Assembly: GCA_002773575.1 (NCBI GenBank)
Contig: PFAT01000024.1
Location: forward strand, 1 to 10,895
DNA: 10,895 bases
Direction of reading: 5' to 3'
Source: Candidatus Falkowbacteria bacterium CG10_big_fil_rev_8_21_14_0_10_44_15
GTDB lineage: Bacteria > Patescibacteriota > Patescibacteriia > Patescibacteriales > XYC2-FULL-47-12
In this document: piece after piece, positions 7,039 to 10,895 of the stretch
Layout of the letters: each line of letters starts with the position of its first letter
Numbering within the stretch: position 1 is the stretch's first letter
Translations under genes and position numbers: made by a program
The notes under the pieces: model-generated
Seen by the model: only the letters and a program-made list of their open reading frames with translations
Databases searched by the model: none
What the model was told of the DNA's origin: nothing

Positions 7039-8562
7039 TTATATCTCAAATCCAACTTTTTTTAAACTCTCTTTTATTTTTTGTTCCAATTCTTTTGATT
7101 GTTTAAATTGTTCTGAAAGTTTTTTAGTTAGCCGGGCCATTTTTGCCTCAAAAACTTCGTCATCTTCCATGACAAAATCAGTGCCCACGTAACGGCCGGG
7201 AGTCAAAACGAAACCGTTCTTTTCAACTTCGACAATCTTGGCGGCTTTACAGAAACCTTTTAAATCCTCGTATTTGCCGGTTTTATTTCTCCAGTTGTGA
7301 TAAGTTTCGGAAACTCTTTGCAATTCTTCTACGGTTAATTCGCGGTGGCGGCGGTCAATCAATTTTCCCAGCTTACGAGCATCAATAAACAAAATTTCAT
7401 CATGCCTGTCCCGGAATTTGTGATTGTGGCGGTCGCGGGAAACAAACCACAAAGTTGCCGGGATTTGAGTGGTATAAAATAATTTATCCGGTAAGGCAAT
7501 AATACAATCAACTAAACCGGCCTTAATCATTGTTTCCCTGATTTTACCCTCGCCGGAAGTATTAGACGAAAGCGCGCCGTTGGCCATGACAAAACCGGCA
7601 ATCCCTGACGGTGACAAATGATGGACAAAGTGCTGAATCCAGGCGTAGTTAGCGTTACCGGTTGGAGGAGTACCGAATTTCCAACGGACATCTTCACGTA
7701 AAGTTTCACCGCTCCAGTCACTATCGTTAAACGGCGGATTGGCTAAAACAAAATCCACTTTTAAATCCGGCAGTTGATCGTTGGTAAAACTATTGCCGTA
7801 TTTAATATTGGCTTCAATTCCCCGAATGGCCAAATTCATTTTACAAAGACGCCAAGTAGTATTGTTTGATTCTTGGCCGTAAATAGCGATGTCTCCGGTG
7901 CGGCCGCCGTGCTCGTCAACGAAATTTTCGCTCTGGACAAACATTCCGCCGGAACCGCAACAAGGATCGTAAACCCGGCCCTTGTAGGGTTCGATCATTT
8001 TGACTAACAATTTAACGACTGATGAAGGGGTATAGAATTCGCCGCCACCTTTTCCCTCGGCACTGGCAAACCGGCCGATAAAATACTCGTAAGTCCGGCC
8101 GAGTACATCTTTTGACCGGCTTTCTTTATCGCCTAAACCAATCGTGCCGATCAGGTCAATAATTTCCCCTAACCGTTGTTTGTCCAGATTTGGCCGGGCA
8201 TAATCTTTGGGAAGCACGCCTTTAAGCGACGGGTTTTCTTTTTCGATGGCCACCATGGCATCATCAATCAGTTTGCCGATTTCCGGCTTTTTGGCATTAT
8301 CCAAAAGAAAATTCCAGCGGGCTAACTGTGGCACCCAAAAAACATTTTCGGCAGAGTATTCGTCTTTATCTTCTGGGTCGGATAATTTGTCAGATTTTAA
8401 TTTTTCGTGTAATTCTTCAAAAGAGTCGGAAATATATTTTAGAAAAATCAAACCTAAAATGACGTGTTTATATTCCGAGGGATCCATGTTATTGCGCATT
8501 TTGTCTGCGGTTGCCCACAATTTTTCTTCAAAACCCAAATTAGCGGAAGTTGATTTTGCCAT
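7039..8562 (-). CDS. hsdM: Type I DNA methyltransferase subunit (HsdM)
   Basis: HsdM transfers a methyl group from S-adenosylmethionine to adenine N6 at the site chosen by HsdS. The 507 residues are a typical length. An N-terminal helical domain (about 10-150, with EKLWATADKMRNNMDPSEYKH) precedes the catalytic domain. That domain has motif X-like GGGEFYTPSSVVKLL (172-186), the cofactor loop DPCCGSGGMF (199-208) and the catalytic NPPF (275-278). The C-terminal helix from about 470 contacts HsdS. It is the first gene of the six-gene operon. No Shine-Dalgarno sequence precedes the ATG; instead a TAAAAT lies seven bases upstream, suggesting a leaderless or nearly leaderless message. The last 30 or so codons (7039 to about 7130) switch abruptly to the AT-rich composition of the genes downstream, so the 3' end may have been exchanged together with hsdS. 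Confidence 0.97.
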   Translation of the reverse strand: MAKSTSANLGFEEKLWATADKMRNNMDPSEYKHVILGLIFLKYISDSFEELHEKLKSDKLSDPEDKDEYSAENVFWVPQLARWNFLLDNAKKPEIGKLIDDAMVAIEKENPSLKGVLPKDYARPNLDKQRLGEIIDLIGTIGLGDKESRSKDVLGRTYEYFIGRFASAEGKGGGEFYTPSSVVKLLVKMIEPYKGRVYDPCCGSGGMFVQSENFVDEHGGRTGDIAIYGQESNNTTWRLCKMNLAIRGIEANIKYGNSFTNDQLPDLKVDFVLANPPFNDSDWSGETLREDVRWKFGTPPTGNANYAWIQHFVHHLSPSGIAGFVMANGALSSNTSGEGKIRETMIKAGLVDCIIALPDKLFYTTQIPATLWFVSRDRHNHKFRDRHDEILFIDARKLGKLIDRRHRELTVEELQRVSETYHNWRNKTGKYEDLKGFCKAAKIVEVEKNGFVLTPGRYVGTDFVMEDDEVFEAKMARLTKKLSEQFKQSKELEQKIKESLKKVGFEI

Positions 8563-8624
8563 ATGGTTTATTTTATCACTGTTGACTTAGTTTTATGCTA
8601 CTATTTAAATAGGAGGTAATTTAT
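8563..8624. promoter_or_regulatory. Divergent promoter region with a 12-bp palindrome
   Basis: These 62 bases separate the divergent hsdM and small membrane-protein genes. For hsdM, a TAAAAT -10-like box (plus-strand 8570-8575) lies seven bases from the ATG, with no good -35. On the plus strand there is TTGACT (8582-8587), TTAAAT 17 bases further (8605-8610), and an alternative extended -10, TGCTACTAT (8596-8604). The first pair would start transcription after the ribosome site, so the second is more plausible. CTATTTAAATAG (8601-8612) is a perfect palindrome overlapping these elements and could be an operator. All are pattern matches. Confidence 0.4.
8611..8616 (+). promoter_or_regulatory. 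Strong ribosome binding site AGGAGG
   Basis: A perfect AGGAGG lies eight bases before the ATG at 8625. It is the strongest such site in the window and supports the short plus-strand gene as real. Confidence 0.85.
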
Positions 8625-8906
8625 ATGTTTTCCATAATTTTAGGCGGTTTATTGGGCGGAGCCTTGCGGGGAATAATGGGTATTGCCAAAAGCCTGATTT
8701 TGAAAAAAGAGGAACAGATAAATTATGGCTGGTTTTTTGTGAGCGTGGCGGTAGCGATGGCCATTGGAGTTTTTGCCGCCAGCTTCATGGGTGGAGGGTT
8801 TGAGATTGCTCTACTATCCGGCTATGCCGGATCGGACCTGCTCGAGTCATTAGTTAAACTGAAATTCAAGGAAAAATTTGAGAGCGCGATTAAGCTGAAA
8901 GTCTAG
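8625..8906 (+). CDS. Small Gly/Ala-rich integral membrane protein, function unknown
   Basis: A 93-residue protein with two or three hydrophobic segments: a glycine-rich one at 2-20, a clear helix at about 35-55, and a weaker one at 58-70 (IALLSGYAGSDLL). It ends in a basic, amphipathic tail (75-93). The size and arrangement recall holin-like or other small membrane proteins, but I see no diagnostic motif and do not assign a function. The AGGAGG ribosome site makes the start firm. It is the only convincing plus-strand gene in the window. It is transcribed away from hsdM and converges on the broken exported-protein gene, the two stop codons sharing the palindrome CTAG (8903-8906). Its G+C resembles the hsdM/hsdR background rather than the AT-rich genes. 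Confidence 0.8.
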   Translation: MFSIILGGLLGGALRGIMGIAKSLILKKEEQINYGWFFVSVAVAMAIGVFAASFMGGGFEIALLSGYAGSDLLESLVKLKFKEKFESAIKLKV

Positions 8907-9799
8907 TTTTTCAACTGCCAGGTATTTTTCATCATTTCAGCGAAGTTATAGGATGCCCGACTCATTTGGTTTTTACTAATCAGCGGTTTATCAGGTAATT
9001 CTTCTTGCCACATGTCAGATAATAAATAGTAAGCTGTATTGAAGTCATCGCCGGATAATTTTGCAAAGAATTGGTCTTGGCCGAAGCGGTAAATATTCCA
9101 AACCACTTTCCGGCCCCGCCCGCCTGCTTCCCGCTTGGCAATCTCGATCATGTCTTCAACTTTGCTTTCCATGCCTCCGGCTGAAAATTCATCGCTAATC
9201 ATGGTTTCGATATCCGCCCCGATTTCTCCCAGCTTGGGGTATTCATCGACAAACTCGACTACTTCCAGAATTTTATCATCGTCAATGTCAATCGTTAGCA
9301 ATTCGCCCAACTCTCCCGACCAAAAGGTGCAGTCTTGAAACGACGTGTATTTTTTGACCTTGCAGACCGGCGCGATTACCGGCATATCTCCGGCTTGGGT
9401 GAAAAAGAACGTTTCCGATGAATGAGGGCCGGCAAACACATTGAACCTGATTGTTTCTTTGGGCAGTTCGGAAATTAATTGGACCGCTTCCAAGCTGTCT
9501 TCAAACGGTTCCGGGAAAAATATTCCCTCGGCCATTCTGGCGGTTTCCTTGCCGCTTTGGTCGTAGGCGACAAGAATGTAGGCGCGGTTGTTTTCGTCCT
9601 GGGTTAACGGCTCGACATTAACTTTTTCCCTCGTGCCGTCGCCGTTTATATCCGCGAAAATAAAAGGGTAATTGCTTTGATCCGATGATTGCGGGCTTAT
9701 TAATGCTTACGTGCGGCGGTATTTTAAATAGGCAAAAATTGCTCCGGTAACGACCAGAGCAAAAAGAATTAATAATATTATTATGTGCCTCTTTTTCAT
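8903..9799 (-). pseudogene. Exported protein gene interrupted by an in-frame TAA
   Basis: From the ATG at 9799 the frame reads MKKRHIIILLILFALVV and on to residue 30, a basic start plus one membrane span typical of a signal anchor. It then meets TAA at 9707-9709. The same frame continues without any shift for 57 codons to the next ATG (9535), then 210 codons to the stop at 8903. The first part of this stretch includes FADINGDGTREKV, a DxNxDG calcium-loop-like motif common in secreted proteins, and a second acidic stretch IDIDDDKILEVVEF follows about 90 residues later. No ATG, GTG or TTG lies between the TAA and 9535. The original product was about 298 residues and anchored outside the membrane. 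As it stands, only a 30-residue anchor and a 210-residue cytoplasmic remnant could be made. A sequencing error or recent nonsense mutation would explain the good preservation. The family is unknown. Confidence 0.72.
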
Positions 9800-9876
9800 A
9801 AGTTATCTATTGTAACCTAGTTTCGATACCATCGAACCAATCTATCCCTGATTGTCAACTTCAAATATTTTTCCCA
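9800..9876 (-). promoter_or_regulatory. Intergenic region: candidate promoter and inverted repeat before the exported-protein gene
   Basis: On the minus strand TACAAT (plus-strand 9809-9814) lies nine bases before the ATG at 9799, a good -10 match with no clear -35 at normal spacing. TTCGAT-ACC-ATCGAA (9822-9836) is a perfect six-base inverted repeat just upstream, a possible operator or small hairpin. A TTGACA (9853-9858) lies too far from TACAAT to pair with it. No convincing Shine-Dalgarno sequence or terminator is seen. Confidence 0.35.
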
Positions 9877-10047
9877 TCAATAATACTTTTTTACCTCGTA
9901 ATCTAAATCCAAATCTATGGCTCCCTCACACTTTTTACAGGTTAATGATCTTTTTGTTTTTGATGTGGTATTGTATTGCCCACAAAAAGGACACTTAACA
10001 AGCATGTTTTTCTCAGTCATATTTGAAATTCTGGGTTTGCTTTTCAT
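9877..10047 (-). CDS. Small zinc-ribbon protein
   Basis: A 56-residue protein with two knuckles, KCPFCG (C19, C22) and TCKKCEGA (C37, C40), the C-x2-C-x14-C-x2-C pattern of a zinc ribbon. The ATG at 10047 overlaps the upstream stop as ATGA, which supports this start; a second in-frame ATG at 10020 would give 47 residues and still keep all four cysteines. The tail IDLDLDYEVKKYY is acidic, then basic. The layout recalls small ribbons such as the LysW carrier, but the C-terminal EDWGE of LysW is absent, so I do not call it that. It could bind nucleic acid or a protein partner. It is the last gene of a three-frame operon with the membrane protein at 10044-10709. Confidence 0.75.
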   Translation of the reverse strand: MKSKPRISNMTEKNMLVKCPFCGQYNTTSKTKRSLTCKKCEGAIDLDLDYEVKKYY

Positions 10048-10709
10048 TTTTTAATTGATTCAAAAAAATCTTGATTCCACCATTCGATAATACCGTTTTT
10101 TGTTGATAACCATTTTTTTTCTTTAGGAAAACTCAAGGCAACAATTCCTTTGTTTAAATATTGACAACACAAACTCTCATCGCTAATTATATTTTTTGTG
10201 AGGATTTTTAAAGGAATTTTATATATTAAAAAATAAGCAATTTTTGACCATATTAAAAATATAACAATAAATGGAATTTGCTGATACAAAATATAGTGAA
10301 TTATAAGACCTAAAACTGATATCAACCACATTTTTCGTATACCCATAAGTCCAATTGGAATTGCAAAAAACAGAAGAAAATATTTCTGAGAAGTAAAAGC
10401 AACAATAAGAGTAGTTAAAACTAATAAATTTATTGATATGGGCAAAAAGATCAAGACATATCTGGATAAATTTTTATTTGACGAAGATATTCCCCACTTT
10501 CTAGTAAATATTTCATTTATTCTCAGAATGACTCTATTGTTCCTAATTTTAATTACAAAATCTTCGAAACTTTCAAATATTTGGTTATTATTGCGATCTT
10601 TAATATCTGATATGGAATCAATTTTCCCATTAGGTAATTTAACCTCCTCTAATATTCCTAATTCCTGTAAAGATGTATGTTTTTTATTATTCATAAAACC
10701 TTTGCTCAT
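10044..10709 (-). CDS. Integral membrane protein with about four helices, function unknown
   Basis: I do not recognise this 221-residue protein. The first 80 residues are polar and soluble, with NGKIDSISDIKDRN and ESFEDFVIKIRNNRV. Four hydrophobic segments follow (about 84-105, 109-124, 127-142 and 146-163), then a short basic C-terminal tail of about 55 residues containing a CC pair (181-182) and several tryptophans. The start at 10709 overlaps the preceding frame's stop as ATGA. A second ATG at 10694, preceded by AAAGG, would remove five residues. The stop overlaps the zinc-ribbon start in the same way, so the two are probably translated together. It is extremely AT-rich (10201-10260: 9 of 60 bases G or C), unlike the hsd background, which suggests acquisition from elsewhere. 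Confidence 0.78.
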   Translation of the reverse strand: MSKGFMNNKKHTSLQELGILEEVKLPNGKIDSISDIKDRNNNQIFESFEDFVIKIRNNRVILRINEIFTRKWGISSSNKNLSRYVLIFLPISINLLVLTTLIVAFTSQKYFLLFFAIPIGLMGIRKMWLISVLGLIIHYILYQQIPFIVIFLIWSKIAYFLIYKIPLKILTKNIISDESLCCQYLNKGIVALSFPKEKKWLSTKNGIIEWWNQDFFESIKK

Positions 10710-10895
10710 TTGAATTTTACTTCCACCGGCCTAATTTTTCCTGCTTGGTTTGGTCTTTGACATTTACTAATTAGTCCTAATACTTTGGTCATATTGTAAT
10801 TTAGATTAGCTGATTTACCTCGCGGCTCTGCCGCGATTTCCATATAGGAAGGTGCGGAAACCTTGGTTGCCGCTATAGAATAAGGGCATGGCCCT
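10706..10895 (-). CDS. Possible 3' end of a gene running off the window edge
   Basis: A minus-strand frame is open from the window edge for 62 codons and ends at TGA (10706-10708), which overlaps the next ATG as ATGA. The last part reads KCQRPNQAGKIRPVEVKFK. The ATGA coupling argues for a real gene. Against this, the edge-proximal half (10820-10895) is packed with short inverted repeats and differs in composition, so the true gene may begin at an internal ATG (10843 or 10792) or the frame may be accidental. No family is recognisable. Confidence 0.35.
   Translation of the reverse strand, partial: GPCPYSIAATKVSAPSYMEIAAEPRGKSANLNYNMTKVLGLISKCQRPNQAGKIRPVEVKFK
10820..10836. repeat. GC-rich hairpin TCGCGGC-TCT-GCCGCGA
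   Basis: A perfect seven-base stem with a three-base loop. Three weaker stems follow directly: TTCC/GGAA (10838-10850), AAGGT/ACCTT (10849-10864) and AGGGC/GCCCT (10883-10895, at the window edge). There is no T tract typical of a terminator. The cluster may be a palindromic repeat element. Confidence 0.55.

Noticed and set aside
8207..8590. Plus-strand frame of 127 codons antisense to hsdM
   Set aside because: It overlaps the conserved N-terminal domain of HsdM and the promoter region, and has no support of its own.
9877..10047. Lysine-biosynthesis carrier LysW
   Set aside because: The zinc ribbon lacks the C-terminal EDWGE used for substrate attachment, and no lysine-pathway genes are nearby.
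10438..10713. Plus-strand frame of 91 codons antisense to the membrane gene
   Set aside because: The minus-strand gene has coupling at both ends and clear membrane helices. This frame is a low-complexity shadow.
1..10895. tRNA, rRNA, CRISPR array, insertion sequence or integrase
   Set aside because: No cloverleaf, spaced repeat array, transposase or recombinase motif was seen on either strand.

Overview
The window comes from a bacterial genome with the standard genetic code: TGA, TAA and TAG all end genes here, so the UGA-recoded lineages are unlikely. Strong AGGAGG-type ribosome binding sites occur only at some genes, most genes are chained by ATGA overlaps, and several proteins match no family I recognise. 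This is compatible with an uncultivated lineage such as the Candidate Phyla Radiation, but no gene here fixes the taxonomy.

Positions 99-8562 hold one minus-strand operon of six tightly packed genes, read right to left: hsdM (DNA methyltransferase), a HEPN/abortive-infection-like protein, hsdS (specificity subunit), a PIN-domain protein, a membrane-anchored coiled-coil protein and hsdR (restriction translocase). It is a complete type I restriction-modification system with three extra genes inside. Base composition is a clear mosaic. hsdR and most of hsdM are about 50% G+C in blocks counted by hand (1441-1500: 30/60; 7921-7980: 32/60), while everything between them is about 30% (4021-4080 and 5221-5280: 18/60 each). 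The switch is sharp at the hsdR start codon and near 7130, about 30 codons before the hsdM stop. I read this as a replaceable core carrying the specificity gene and two predicted RNases, lying between two conserved enzymes. Just after the PIN gene is an 11-codon reading frame, MTKYTELIIGS, that looks like a leftover hsdR start. It suggests the membrane gene was inserted exactly at the PIN-hsdR junction.

Positions 8563-10047 hold a 62-bp divergent promoter region with a perfect 12-bp palindrome, a small plus-strand membrane protein, a convergent minus-strand gene for an exported protein broken by an in-frame TAA after its signal/anchor segment, and a 56-residue zinc-ribbon gene.

Positions 9877-10895 form a second minus-strand operon joined by ATGA overlaps: an incomplete reading frame at the window edge, a membrane protein of about four helices, and the zinc ribbon. 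It is very AT-rich (10201-10260: 9/60 G+C). Both window ends carry clusters of short GC-rich hairpins.

Working model (inference): the type I system methylates and restricts DNA, and the HEPN and PIN proteins are candidate backup RNases acting if restriction is overcome. This parallels the established case of the PrrC anticodon nuclease encoded with the EcoprrI type I system.
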